Shown: positions 33,990 to 43,897 of the stretch, in pieces
How the letters are laid out: the number at the start of each line of letters is the position of its first letter
How positions within the stretch are numbered: position 1 is the stretch's first letter
From: Athripsodes cinereus
Lineage: Eukaryota > Arthropoda > Insecta > Trichoptera > Leptoceridae
Length of the DNA: 64,000 nucleotides
Direction: 5' to 3'
Assembly (NCBI GenBank): GCA_947579605.1
Contig: OX388327.1
Coordinates: 2,467,122 to 2,531,121 of the forward strand
Position numbers and translations under genes: made by a program
The notes under the pieces: model-generated
Told to the model about the DNA's origin: nothing
What the model saw: the letters and a program-made list of their open reading frames with translations, nothing else
The model's database searches: none

Positions 33990-34182
33990 GTACTACTACA
34001 ATCACTTTACTATTACGGCATTTCTCACAAATGAGGAAGCAAGAAGACCTGCCACATGTAATAAACATGCAAACTGTCCTGCTAGTGAGGAACTGAAGAT
34101 ATTAAATGTTTTGAACGTGATGTTTCACAAATACCTGCCTCTTACAGGACACTCGAAAACTAACAGAAAACAGTGGAAGACC
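33990..34182 (-). repeat. family B short repeat, degenerate
   Basis: Directly after the LINE stop: TACTACTACAATCACTTTAC, CCTGCCACATGTAATAAACA, then ACCTGCCTCTTACAGGACAC. Its antisense 3' end abuts the LINE 3' end. Confidence 0.7.
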
Positions 34183-34189
34183 TATTATT

Positions 34190-34322
34190 ATGGGTTAGTT
34201 GAAAGATATCGCGCTTCAGCTATAAACTTGCCCATTGAACAAAATTATGTGTTCTGTTGTTATGATTCCATGTTTTTTTTCTTTGTATACTAATTTTGTG
34301 CAATAAAGAATATTATTATTTC
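34190..34322 (+). mobile_element. LINE 3' end with stem-loop
   Basis: GGTTAGTTGAAAGATATCGC, GCTTCAGCTATAAACTTGCC (stem weakened by one change), then TTTTGTGCAATAAAGAATAT and ATT repeats. Good AATAAA at the end. Confidence 0.75.
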
Positions 34323-34359
34323 ATTAATTGTATCGGCATTTACTTTGTAACACTTCATT

Positions 34360-34480
34360 TTAAATTATCAAATAAAATAAAATAAATATTTATTATTTTT
34401 TTTTATTATTTTTGTTTCGTGTTACTCGAAACACGAAACAAAAATAATAAATATTTATTTTATTTTATTTGATAATTTAA
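34360..34480. repeat. large near-perfect palindrome
   Basis: Left arm TTAAATTATCAAATAAAATA... is mirrored by the right arm ...TTTATTTGATAATTTAA. The centre is GTTTCGTGTT, loop ACTC, GAAACACGAAAC. The left arm has about a dozen extra T/A bases. Confidence 0.85.
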
Positions 34481-34639
34481 TATTATTATTATTCATATCC
34501 CATTTTTTTAACAAAACAATATTAGATTCTACATTTTGAACACAATATAAGATTAACAATAAAATGTAAATATAACATTAAATAATAAAAACAATAAAAT
34601 ATTAAAATAAATTTATATTCAAAATGTAGAACCCCAACA

Positions 34640-35045
34640 TTATTCGAGTTGATTCTTCCATGATGTCCTATGAAAATAGTACAATCATGGGAAATCACTT
34701 ACAGAGCTACAGGGACAAAAACCTTCTTACTATCCTGGTGGACGATAGAAGTAGGTACGGCCTTCTGCATGCTGTATTTGAGCCTGTCATCTACTCCCAA
34801 TTTTTTTGAGATTGCTTGACAGACTCTTAGGTATTAAACCATTCATAGACAACACTATAGGCACAATTATTGTGGTAGGTGTTCTCCACAAATCTTTGAT
34901 TTCACGACCAAGATCAAGATATTTTATTATCTTATCTTGCTCAGCTTTATTTAAATTTTCATCGTGTGGTATAGTGATGTCTAAGATATATGTTTTACGG
35001 CATCTGCGATCAACCAACACAATATCTGGTCGTTATTATTGTTAA
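34640..35045 (-). mobile_element. non-LTR retrotransposon C-terminus, DITIPHDEN family
   Basis: The minus-strand frame from 35020 reads CRKTYILDITIPHDENLNKA, QDKIIKYLDLGREIKDLW and IVPIVLSMNGLIPKSL, then KKIG. It is related to, but distinct from, the NTHNIQTT family at 3656. The block TCCATGATGTCCTATGAAAA at 34656 recurs at 57757, giving a second damaged copy. Confidence 0.78.
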
Positions 35046-35049
35046 CCAG

Positions 35050-35430
35050 GGACTAAATGGAATAGAGAATCTCATATTTTCAACATTGATAATACAATAA
35101 GTCTTGTCTATCATAATTGATAATAGTCAGTATCCACTAACGGCGTAAATCAATCGTTTAAATAATTTCCAATTTTTGCAACCGCCGTCGTTAGTAAGGT
35201 AGGTGCCCACCTATTGGATTTAGAGTAATTATAGATATAAAGCCGAATGGTTACCTACTAGTTATGTACTCGGTAGTGTTATTAGCAAGAAATAATAAGT
35301 AATATGTACCTATTAATATTGAGTACCAGTGTACTCTTACCCGGTTTCAGAAAATTTACATTAACTTGAAAAACTATTACCTGCAATAATTTGAGGAAAT
35401 CATATGAATACTGGTAACATACTGATAACG
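35050..35430. other. AT-rich interval, nothing recognised
   Basis: No repeat or coding frame identified. Confidence 0.35.
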
Positions 35431-35454
35431 AGTGCAGTACAAGATATATGTGAT

Positions 35455-35790
35455 GGTGTTTTTGTCTTTGAAGGGTGTATTACCATCTTATTTGTCGGAG
35501 ATGTGCGAGATCGAGACCATCAGTGAAAGACGGCTCACGTTTCGCTCAGCACAGGGTAAGGCAAAAGGCAGACTAATTGTGCCATCTCGATCTCGCAAAA
35601 TGGGCTATGGAAATAGAGCATTCAGTGTTGCGGTTCACAGATGCTGGAACAAGCTGCCTCTGGGTCTGCGAGAGGAGATGAATGGAGAGAGCTTTGAAAG
35701 AGGGTTGAAGACGCACATTTTTGCTGGGAGTTTCGGGTGATAGACGCGGTATACGGTGCCCTTGAGATCATGTTATGAGTAAACAACGCT
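35455..35790 (+). mobile_element. CR1-type LINE C-terminus
   Basis: Encodes GVLPSYLSEMCEI, RLIVPSRSRKMGYGNRAFSV, HRCWNKLPLGLRE and ERGLKTHIFAGSFG with a stop. This order of PSYL, the basic patch, RAFSV, WNxLP and LKTHIF is the standard CR1/L2-like ending. The tail GGTGCCCTTGAGATCATGTT follows. Confidence 0.78.
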
Positions 35791-36327
35791 TTACAAATTT
35801 TCCATATTTATATAAAACCATGATTCAAATATTTTTTTCAATAACGCGTGCTTCATATCCATCTAGACGTATATTAAATTAATTGAAATAAGAATCTAGT
35901 GTTTTGATGTAACATGCAGAAAATAAAACAGAAAACACAAATATCTATAAAAAATATTTATAAAGTTTTTAGCCTTAAACCTGATGAAAACTTATATAGA
36001 GTATATAAATTTTCCTCTATCTTGTCTAATAACGGTGTCTATAATGGACATATATACATACATACGTACGAACACTAATATTTATTAAGTAAGGTATGTA
36101 TTGCTTGTCTATTGTATGGAGCAGCCTTATGTTGTGTGGTTGTCTATGGGTGTATAGTCGAGTATTGAAGAAATGGCGTAATTTGCTTTACGCGCAATAC
36201 CTATGTCCATTTTTATATCTACCATTGTGCAGAGATGGTAAAATCATGATCTAATACTGTCAAAAATGCAAATATAGTGCCGAGAGTTTCTGCCTTGGTT
36301 CTAACCTAGGGACATAAGGAATTTTAC

Positions 36328-36818
36328 AAAGGGGTGTTTTTACATCACATTCACATTGCTTCACTTTGGATGATCATCCAGAGTGTCAGGGTCAAACCTG
36401 TTCATCGAAAGTGAACACGTCTGTTCACATTTGTTCATCCTATGCTTTCACTGCCATGTCAACACTCTCAGACATGTTGTATGTAGTTTGACGTATTTTC
36501 GTATAAAAATAATTAAACAAATTCAAAAATAAAAAATAACACTTAAAACAAATTAATATAGCTCTCGACTGCATAATAATTTTGTATATGATTCTGACAT
36601 TCAATACAAATTCATAGAGAATAAAACAAATAATAAGATGAAACTTGTTTATGGTCGTTTCAGTGAAAGGACCTTTCATCAAAATTATGACGAGTGGTAA
36701 TCTCTTTCCTCCGTCATCGCTAGTGATCACTAGCGATGAAACGGCCGTTCACACTTGTTCATCTTGGAGGATCATCCGGAGTGATCACTGAAAGTGAACG
36801 TATGTGAACGACCCTTTA
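36328..36818. mobile_element. MITE-like element with complex inverted ends
   Basis: GTTCACTTT, GGATGATCATCC and TGTTCATC blocks near the left end are mirrored near the right end as GGATCATCC, GTGATCACTGAAAGTGAACG. A perfect 26-base palindrome (36714-36739, half-site TCATCGCTAGTGA) lies inside. The interior is AT-rich. Ends and target duplication are not firmly placed. Confidence 0.55.
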
Positions 36819-36834
36819 TACCTAATGGTGAGAA

Positions 36835-37060
36835 AGCAGGAATTTGGACATCAATAATATATATCTTATTATTCCTTTTTCATTTATGTTTGTGTCATAG
36901 ACTTTCTATGTGTCTGTGTTTTTGTGTTATATTTTATTATTGTCTTGATTGTTTACTGTTTACGTACAATGACAGCGAAAAGGTTTTTTTTTACTGTAAT
37001 GCTGTTCATTATTTCTTTTATACAATAAATAAACAAATAATAAAATAAATAAATTAGATA
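36835..37060 (+). repeat. dispersed T-rich repeat
   Basis: TTTATGTTTGTGTCATAGAC through GACAGCGAAAAGG and TACTGTAATGCTGTTCATTA is the complement of 31805-31990. It is probably a LINE 3' UTR ending in AATAAATAAACAAATAATAA. Confidence 0.55.
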
Positions 37061-37126
37061 TACATTAATAATGCAAGAGTTTTTGTGTTTACGCTGCGGA
37101 AATCCATTTTTAATTTTAATAAATAA

Positions 37127-37302
37127 AATATAAAAATATATTATTGAGCACTGTTTAATCTCCACTATGTTAGGTTAGATAATTAGTTAGATAGTTTCCC
37201 TGAAGATGCCTACAAGTATAGGCGAAAACATTCGGTATCTAACCAATCATAGTGGAGATTAAACAGTGCTCAATAATATATTTTTATATTTTATTTAATA
37301 AA
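37127..37302. mobile_element. Penelope-like palindromic terminus with hammerhead-like core
   Basis: Inverted arms ATTGAGCACTGTTTAATCTC and GAGATTAAACAGTGCTCAAT enclose the core: CTGAAGA at 37200-37206, T, stem GCCTA/TAGGC, GAAA at 37224-37227. GGTTAGATA upstream pairs with TATCTAACC downstream. It abuts the ORF fragment at 37317-37480. Confidence 0.65.
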
Positions 37303-37316
37303 ATTAGAAATACATT

Positions 37317-37480
37317 TATTAATTTCCATTGCTTTTTAGAGCGTTTAGTTTACGACCCTTATCTTCCGAGTGTAATACTATTACCACATTGTCGACAATA
37401 AAAAAATTATCCTTTTCAATGCAGTGATCAGCCATCTCAGAGAGACCAGATAATCCTCTAAATGCTATATTGTGTTCAAA
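37317..37480 (-). mobile_element. Penelope-like element, ORF fragment
   Basis: Minus strand encodes GLSGLSEMADHCIEKDNF then VVIVLHSEDKGRKLNAL and a stop. This parallels GLSNCSEMADHCISH and VRVLHSENRYRKLIAL of the GIY-YIG domain at 52035-52907. Only the last about 50 residues remain. Confidence 0.8.
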
Positions 37481-37779
37481 TACAAATTAAAATATATTAT
37501 TTATTAGTGGGTACAACAGACTAAATGGTTGATTTAAATACAATAAAAGTTTGTCTATTTCTGCAATGCTTTGCATTTAGTAATAATCGTATCGGCAGAA
37601 ACAATAATGACCACTACCAACCTAACAATATTCAATATTGTATTGAAATATTTTAGAAAATTTCATTATTGTTAGCAAATATATTATTCCTACTTGCCTT
37701 GTAGACAGAGCTTGGTGCAGTTAACGAAATAATGATTGACTACGTTATTCGTCAAATAGTTAACGAAAAAAAATATTGC

Positions 37780-38052
37780 CATGTCAACAGCCAGATGTAC
37801 AGCAGATTGCAGATTTCCCATTCTTTTATATATGCTTTTGAGTGTCCTGTGAAAGCCAAGCCAGGTGTTCGTAGAACCTTACATGCAAAACAATTTACAT
37901 CTTCATTTCAACGATGAGGCATGCCACCCGTCCTGAGTATCTTATTTTTTTAGTGGCACGTAGAGGATATCTACAAAGTTATAACAAACAGTTAGTCTGC
38001 TGGCTACCCAACTTGTGGAATATGCCGTGATGGTACAGTAATAGTAAGGTGG
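37780..38052 (+). repeat. family B short repeat
   Basis: Copy with TTTTGAGTGTCCTGTGAAAG, an internal duplication-like stretch, GATGAGGCATGCCACCCGTC, and the end GGAATATGCCGTGATGGTAC with AGTAATAGTAA. Confidence 0.75.
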
Positions 38053-38185
38053 AAGTGGACCTGCGAGCTTTGGGCGTGACCAATTGATGACGAGAGGTGT
38101 TGGATAGGAGGGAGTGGAGGCGACTTCTCGAAGAGGGTTGTAGCGCCCCCAATGATGATGATTATGAGTACTAGTAGTAGTAAAA
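38053..38185 (+). mobile_element. LINE C-terminal end with ATG-type tail
   Basis: Encodes VEVDLRALGVTN, a stop, then REEWRRLLEEGCSAP and GATGATGATTATGAG tail. It resembles the RRLVSALCS family in layout but is a different family. Confidence 0.5.
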
Positions 38186-38214
38186 CTTATATGTATTCTG
38201 TTTTTTGGGTGGTA

Positions 38215-38515
38215 ACCTTATGAAAGTTCATTTTTATTAATATTAAAAATTAAAATGATTTAGCTAAAATACTGTAACTTTCACAGTATACACTTTATTT
38301 TGGCAGAGGCCTTTCGGACTTAGTCCATCTTCAGTGCCGGTGACTTAGAAACTTAAAAAGATTATACAGTGAATGTTACAGTGAAAGAAAAATATACAGT
38401 GAAAGTTACAGTGAAAGAAAAATATACAGTGAAAGTTACAGTGAAAGAAAATTTATACAGCGAAAGTTAGTCTTTTAACTCAATCATTTTAATTTTTAAT
38501 ATTAATAGTAAAGCT
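38215..38515 (-). mobile_element. Penelope-like terminus with hammerhead-like core and tandem repeats
   Basis: On the minus strand: CTGAAGA, T, stem GGAC/GTCC with loop TAA, GAAAG (plus-strand 38311-38334), then GTGAAAGTTACAGT. Outer arms TTAATATTAAAAATTAAAAT and its complement mark an inverted-repeat unit of about 290 bp. Confidence 0.6.
38368..38470 (+). repeat. tandem repeat, about 31-bp unit
   Basis: Three-plus units of TATACAGTGAAAGTTACAGT followed by GAAAGAAAAA. The unit contains the complement-side motif ACAGTG of the Penelope-like ends. Confidence 0.8.
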
Positions 38516-38529
38516 TAATTAACTTATCA

Positions 38530-38935
38530 TAGAATTGTAATAATTAATTGACGAGTTAATGCTAACTCTGTCTACAGTTATCATGGCAATAGATAAGTTA
38601 AATACTAAAACTAAGTCGCCTATATCGTGCCTAGTAGCTAGTACTGGCGTAATGCTTTAGAAAAAATACAATATAATTATCAGTAGTTAGGTACTGGTAC
38701 GAATTGCAATACTGCGCCTAAACCTGTTCGAAAGTTTAAGGCGTAAAATAGTAGGTATAGAAGTTTCCATTATGTACTGAAGACTAGAATTGCAGAGGCC
38801 GACCAAGAGACGTTGAAAGAAGTCACGCTCAGCGATAAACATCGCCCTCTGTATATTGATTAGGTACATTAAATACGAATCTGTTTTTATGTAAAATTTC
38901 TCAATATTATTATTTATCGTGTCAAAACTCAGAAA
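38530..38935. other. AT-rich interval, nothing clear
   Basis: A scrap near 38836-38880 (CATCGCCCTCTGTATATTGA) matches the post-stem-loop part of the LINE-tail family. Otherwise nothing was recognised. Confidence 0.35.
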
Positions 38936-38939
38936 AAAA

Positions 38940-39240
38940 ACAATCAAACTGGTCTCCAGCACTGTGCAAAACAAACAGCAGGTGGAGACGCGTCAAAAAT
39001 ATCCTCCATAGTGCATGTGACAGGGCACAATGGACACTCCAACAAGTGTGGCATGGTCTGTGCTGCACCACAGTCACACGCTCCAGATTCGTCTTGTAGG
39101 AAGCCCCATCTCTTAATCAACTTGCTATAAAGAATATCTAAATGAATAAATTTAGAAAAAATACGAGGATCAGATGGCGGAGGACATTCGCTACTGTAGT
39201 TGCACATGACAAAATATCTGCTGTCCAGTTCCATAGCACA
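38940..39240 (-). mobile_element. CDCG-family LINE C-terminus, longest copy
   Basis: The minus-strand frame reads MELDSRYFVMCNYSSECPPP, RWGFLQDESGACDCGAAQTM, PHLLECPLCPVTCTMEDIFD and CFAQCWRPV. The CxC...H...C arrangement matches a LINE zinc-knuckle-like end. About 96 residues are open. Confidence 0.8.
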
Positions 39241-39516
39241 ACCATAAAATGCATTATATTCGAGAAATCACCAGTTTTGTAATTTTGATAGGTATACTTA
39301 ATGTACTTATAAATAATGCTCTAATTAAAAACACAACAAAAAGTAAAATAATCTATGTAATAATCGTACTGTTAAACAATTCGAAATATTTGTTTGTAAA
39401 ATTGAAAATAAGGTAATTTTTTTTTTTAAGGGTACCATGTATTTTTATAAATATTAATCGTTTGTGGCATTGGAAAAGTGACGGCAATTATAATGTGAAA
39501 TACCAATTAAATGTCG

Positions 39517-39592
39517 TGTTAGTACCCATAAAATAAGATTTTTTTCTTAATTTGGGACTAGCTCGTACTGTGTGAATTGTCTATACATGTTA
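39517..39592 (+). mobile_element. SINE family C, 3' part
   Basis: GTGTTAGTACCCATAAAATA, TTAATTTGGGACTAGCTCGT and TGTGTGAATTGTCTATACAT match 27300-27385. The tRNA head is missing. Confidence 0.7.
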
Positions 39593-39599
39593 TATTATG

Positions 39600-40070
39600 T
39601 AAAAAAATTGAAATTTTCCACATGATGAGTAATGGAACTGGAAAATGGATATATTCTTTGACGGGAACTCCATGAAAAAGTTCATTAATCGTATAAAAAT
39701 CATGCAATATATTTTACGTCGATATAATATTATTTTATTAAAATTATAATTCTCCCTATGATAATGCCACCTGTGCAATTACCTCGAAAGTTAAAATGAA
39801 ATCGATCGCATGTAAATTTCAAGCATTATTATATACATACTAGACACTTTCAACACTGTATCAGCTATAAAAACGAACGCATTCATCAAGGTTTAAGTAG
39901 AGTTTGTGGGTAGGTACATAATATAACAATGCTAATAATTTATAAAACCTATCAAAAGTGAAAGCTTTGATTCAGTTTCAATTTTACTTTCATTTAACAC
40001 GTAAAGATGTCGGTAGCGTTTACTAGAAATAGAGACTAAACGTTTCTGATTATAAGAAATTAAATAAAAT
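39600..40070. other. AT-rich interval, nothing recognised
   Basis: No repeat or gene identified. Confidence 0.35.
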
Positions 40071-40074
40071 CTAG

Positions 40075-40330
40075 GCTTTGTGTGTTCACATTATGAAAAG
40101 ACATTTTATATTTACAAAAACACTGTTTACTTCTCACTAATGATTCTCACTAATGAACTCAATGTTCTCTTGTAAATGTCAACCTAACTTGACGAAATCT
40201 TATCTTAACGAATATTATCTGAATGTTATCTTGAAAATGTCAAGCTAACTTGACGAAAGTACTCGAGTAATAAATCAATAGTGAAAAGTTAACAGTGTTT
40301 TTGTTAATATCAAAAATGTATAGAAATTAA
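40075..40330 (+). mobile_element. Penelope-like ends without ORF, tandem core copies
   Basis: The left side (GTGTTCACATTATGAAAAGA, AAACACTGTTTACTTCTCAC) matches 51923-51990. The right side matches 53014-53090. Two core hairpins stand in tandem: 40169-40198 (GTCAACCTAACTTGAC) and 40230-40259 (GTCAAGCTAACTTGAC), each followed by GAAA. The internal coding part is gone. Confidence 0.75.
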
Positions 40331-40392
40331 TTATCTACTATTTCTCTTCATCTCTCCACTGCTAGACAAGACTCTTTTTTTATTATTATTCG

Positions 40393-40440
40393 TGTCGTTT
40401 ACGTACTAAAGCACCTCAATGACACTGTACAATTTATCAC
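40393..40440 (+). repeat. dispersed repeat D, 5' part
   Basis: GTGTCGTTTACGTACTAAAG and ACACTGTACAATTTATCAC match 29281-29325. The LINE end at 40441 follows immediately, so one interrupted the other. Confidence 0.7.
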
Positions 40441-40558
40441 TGCGTGCGTGCATGAGAAATTGTATGAATGCAGATGAAGCGAAAGAAGTATGTAAAGACA
40501 GATCTATATGGCGTTCCGTTCTCTCTACCTACCCCACTTGGGATACGGCGTGAGCGAA
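40441..40558 (+). mobile_element. LINE C-terminus
   Basis: Encodes RACMRNCMNADEAKEVCKDR-like sequence and SIWRSVLSTYPTWDTA with a stop, closely matching 14815-14927. Confidence 0.72.
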
Positions 40559-40749
40559 GAGATAGAATAGAGAAAATAGACAATGTATCAATTCAAGGAA
40601 ATTACTTCCACGGAGCTTACGCTAGCCTGATTGAAAATAGGTACATTATTCAAATTTTCAAATGCAAATATTTTTTATTTAAGTAAAATTTACAAGTTCA
40701 CAATATTGTATACACACCTTATTACTAAAAAAAACACATTTATTACATA

Positions 40750-40790
40750 TTTGACCCTCAAAATTGAGCAGTGCTCATGCTTTGAGGGTT
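40750..40790. repeat. nested hairpin in a LINE 3' region
   Basis: ACCCTCAAA pairs with TTTGAGGGT, and inside it GAGC pairs with GCTC. At 49494-49527 the outer stem is GTCCCAGA/TCTGGGAC with the same inner GAGC/GCTC, so the outer pairs differ but still match. Confidence 0.7.
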
Positions 40791-41030
40791 TAAACATATT
40801 TCATACAATTTACATCACACAATAGCGCTTACCAAATAATAATAAAAACAAACAACACATATTTACAATACAAATAGAAACTAAATACAGTTTCTTAACA
40901 AAACTCAACAACAGAGCAGTTGAACAGCTATTTAAAAATATCTTTCAGATTCAATTTAAAACTCTGATTTTTTTTTGTAGAATCATACTTAGATTTTTTG
41001 TTCAGCTTATGTTACCACTTTTTTTTTAGA

Positions 41031-41133
41031 AAGATATATCTGGGTTTTGTTATAAACCCAAATACAACCTTATACACCTTTCACATTAAGCTAAAAGCTT
41101 GTGCCGTGAAAGGGGAGTTTGCCGGCACCTGGT
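41031..41133 (-). mobile_element. SINE family A, truncated antisense copy
   Basis: Tail hairpin and body to TTTGCCGGCACCTGGT; broken off just before the B-box. Confidence 0.85.
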
Positions 41134-41164
41134 TATTGTTTTCATAACTAAATTTTTAATATTC

Positions 41165-41377
41165 ACCCGTGGAGCACCCGGTAAATAATTCGTCGGCTAC
41201 TCTTTTTCGTTAGTTTCCGAGTGTCCTGTAAGAGGCAGGTGTTCAGCAATGAGGTTTGCCACCCATCCTGAATGTCTTAATTTTTTTGCTGGCATGAAGA
41301 GGACAATAATTGGCATGTTCACTACACGCAGCTGCCCCACTTGTGGGATGTGCTGTGATGGGACAGAAGTAGTAGTA
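41165..41377 (+). repeat. family B short repeat, full-length reference copy
   Basis: 5' GTGGAGCACCCGGTAAATAA; GTTTCCGAGTGTCCTGTAAG; GATGAGGTTTGCCACCCATC; TTGCTGGCATGAAGAGGACA; CTGCCCCACTTGTGGGATGT; ends ACAGAAGTAGTAGTAATA. No poly(A) and no clear A/B boxes; the TAG-type tail points to a non-autonomous retroposon. Confidence 0.82.
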
Positions 41378-41424
41378 ATATTGAATATATAAAAGGAATA
41401 AATATTTCAAATAGTTTTAGTATG

Positions 41425-41725
41425 TAGGTGTTGCGGAGGGCTAGAACAGATAGAGAGTTGTTATCCAACATAAAGATGAGGAAGATGGCATATTTGGGAC
41501 ACGTACTTCGAAATGAGAAATATAGTTTGCTCCAACTCATTTTGAAAGGAAAAATTGAGGGTAGTCGTGGTGTGGGAAGGCGGCAGATGTCCTGGCTGAG
41601 AAACATCCGAGAGTGGACCGGAGTTCGGAGGGTGGAGGAGTTGTTCCGGCTGGCACAGGACAGAGAGGCCTACGCCAGGGTGATAGCCGACGTCGGGGGG
41701 ACCTGACATGGCACTTTGAGAAGAA
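41425..41725 (+). mobile_element. LINE C-terminus, GHVLR...SWLRNIREW family
   Basis: Encodes VLRRARTDRELLSNIKM, MAYLGHVLRNEKYSLLQLIL, RGVGRRQMSWLRNIREWTGV, EELFRLAQDREAYARVIADV and a stop. It is intact over about 92 codons and is the better preserved of two copies (other at 33655). Confidence 0.85.
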
Positions 41726-42064
41726 GAAGATGTAGAATTGAAAAAGTAATTGTGTGTATTACATATCGAATCAAAACTTTCGAAAATTATGACAAGGTAG
41801 TAGTTATGGAACTAAATTGTCAGTGTTATATATTATAATGTACCTACGGGATTATATTATATAGATAAATATAAGAAAAATCATTACTACATACATTGTT
41901 TTATATAAATTGTCTTTCTCGTGCAAGGTCATGTCATAATAGAACTAACCTCAAGAATCCGAACAAAAAGACAGAAATAATAATACAATATACCTATACA
42001 GTATTCCGATAACGCCGCTAGATAGTTAAATCAGCCAGGCGGTTAGTAAAACGCCTCGGCAAAT

Positions 42065-42222
42065 TGTAATAAAAATGTTTTATTTATTTATTTATTCTTT
42101 TCTGTAAATTCATCACAGAGATACAATTGAATGGAAAAATGCATTCAAATTGGATATAATCAATATACAGAGGATGACTTTATCGCAAAGACGCGATCTT
42201 TTCCAAGTACCCAAAAATTATT
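42065..42222 (-). mobile_element. LINE 3' end with stem-loop
   Basis: TTTATTTATTTATTCTTTTC head (reversed tail), GAGGATGACTTTATCGCAAA and GACGCGATCTTTTCCAAGTA. Stem ATCGC/GCGAT is intact. Confidence 0.72.
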
Positions 42223-42516
42223 AAAAAAATACAAAGTATACAAAAAAAAATATTTTTATAAAATAAGTATACATACATACATACAAACAGGGCGAAAAAT
42301 ACGTGTAGATAATTGTATTGGAAAAAAACATAAATATTATGCATATACATATTATATGTGATTCAATAGAGTATAAATATAAAAAAGGGAGGAAGAGGGA
42401 GTGATGGTTTTCAGGTTTCAGAGGCGTTTGAAGAAGGTATTTTCTCTCTAATAACGGCTCGCTTGAAAGACTCCAGATTTGAAGTTATATAATCCAGCAA
42501 CCAGCACCCTGAATTA

Positions 42517-42703
42517 GTGTGCAAACACAAAGAAAGCAGGCTGCCAGCGCCGACAAGTGCCGGTAAGCGCCGGCAATGAAAATCACAATCGGCGTTCCTG
42601 CTTTTACTTTGTTCGTGTCCATTGAAATGCATGTAAACATTCTCGGCGCCGGTAGACGCAGGCATCTGAAAGCAGGTAACCCGCTTTCTTTGTGTTTGTA
42701 CCC
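42517..42703. mobile_element. GC-rich MITE with TTA target duplication
   Basis: Ends GTGTGCAAACACAAAGAAAG and CTTTCTTTGTGTTTGTACCC, inverted with few differences, flanked by TTA at 42514-42516 and 42704-42706. Interior is rich in GCGCCGGC, unlike its surroundings. A 3-bp TTA duplication suggests the PIF/Harbinger group. Confidence 0.75.
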
Positions 42704-42909
42704 TTACACAAGAGGTCGATACTCATACATAAGTCGGGATGCTTTTGTTATTTTACATAATGACCTCAATGGGTTGTTCAAAATTCCATTCAAATTCAAA
42801 TTTTATATTTTAGCTCACCAGACAGCACTTGCTGGTATGAGGAGAAATCAACTAAGTCCATTTATATACTACTAACTATTTGACACTATTGGACACTAAT
42901 TAATTTATT

Positions 42910-43730
42910 GACACAGGCTACACAAAATAAAAATAGAAAATATATGAATCTTCTCTAATTATCCACCACTGCACGCTTATCCAGGATTATTTTTTTTACA
43001 TTGTTTGTAAATCTCTTCATGTGGGTGCTTTCTTTTATGTGAAGTGCCGGAGCATTGAATTCCGATGCTGCAGTGTACCAAATTTTCTTTGTAATTGATC
43101 CACAATCTATCATTGTTTATGGTTTCTTTTGTGACATTTGAATTATCTATTGTGATCTATGTAATATCACTCTCTCTGTCATTACCTGTGTGTGAATAAA
43201 CTGTTCTTTCTTAAATTCCGACACATCTTTCAATCAAATCCCGAATGCGTTTCCTTCGGCACTGGTTCTTCTATCCGGCTCGAAGGACCATGTTGCATTT
43301 CCTATGCTAAAAAGGTTGCAATCCAACACTACACATTTATATTATAAATTATGGTTACATACAGACATGGAAATTGTTGTATTCTATTATAAACTTATAT
43401 TATTTACGATACCTACCCGGTATATAAAAAAACGATTTTATAAATTGCTCTAATGTGCACAATGTTGTTCTACAATAATTCAAATGTACCTTTCCTACAC
43501 ACATAATGGTGTACCTATAAATGTCTATTTTTTAATGTCCATAACACTATTAACTATTATTGATCTCTGATAGAAGGAATGTGACGATAGTCTAGTTAAT
43601 GGAAGCAGAAACGGAAGCAAAAGATTACTATAAATCAAAAATGTGTTTGATTTTACAGTATTTTTTTTTACAAAAGTTTTTACAGTAAGGGTGTATAAAT
43701 GTATATGCATGTATTTTTTTTTTTTTTTAA
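42910..43730. other. interval without recognised genes
   Basis: 42960-43330 is somewhat less AT-rich and contains AATAAA near 43193, suggesting an eroded retroelement 3' region. No protein motif or second copy was found. Confidence 0.35.
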
Positions 43731-43737
43731 TTTTAGA

Positions 43738-43892
43738 TCCTGGGTTAGTTGGAAGACATCGCATTTTGGCGATAAACTCGCCCTCTGTGCATTGAATTGT
43801 ATAACTGTTATTTTTATGACACTATTTTTTTATGTAATTGTAACCAATGTACAGTGAAGAATAAAATAAATAAATAAATAAAAATAAACTGA
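43738..43892 (+). mobile_element. LINE 3' end with stem-loop
   Basis: GGGTTAGTTGGAAGACATCG, CATTTTGGCGATAAACTCGC, then CAGTGAAGAATAAAATAAAT tail in four-base repeats. Stem ATCGC/GCGAT with a different loop from other copies. Confidence 0.78.
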
Positions 43893-43897
43893 ATTAA

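Noticed and set aside
38368..38470. CRISPR-like array
   Set aside because: Units are contiguous with no variable spacers, in a eukaryotic transposon-rich context; it is a simple tandem repeat.
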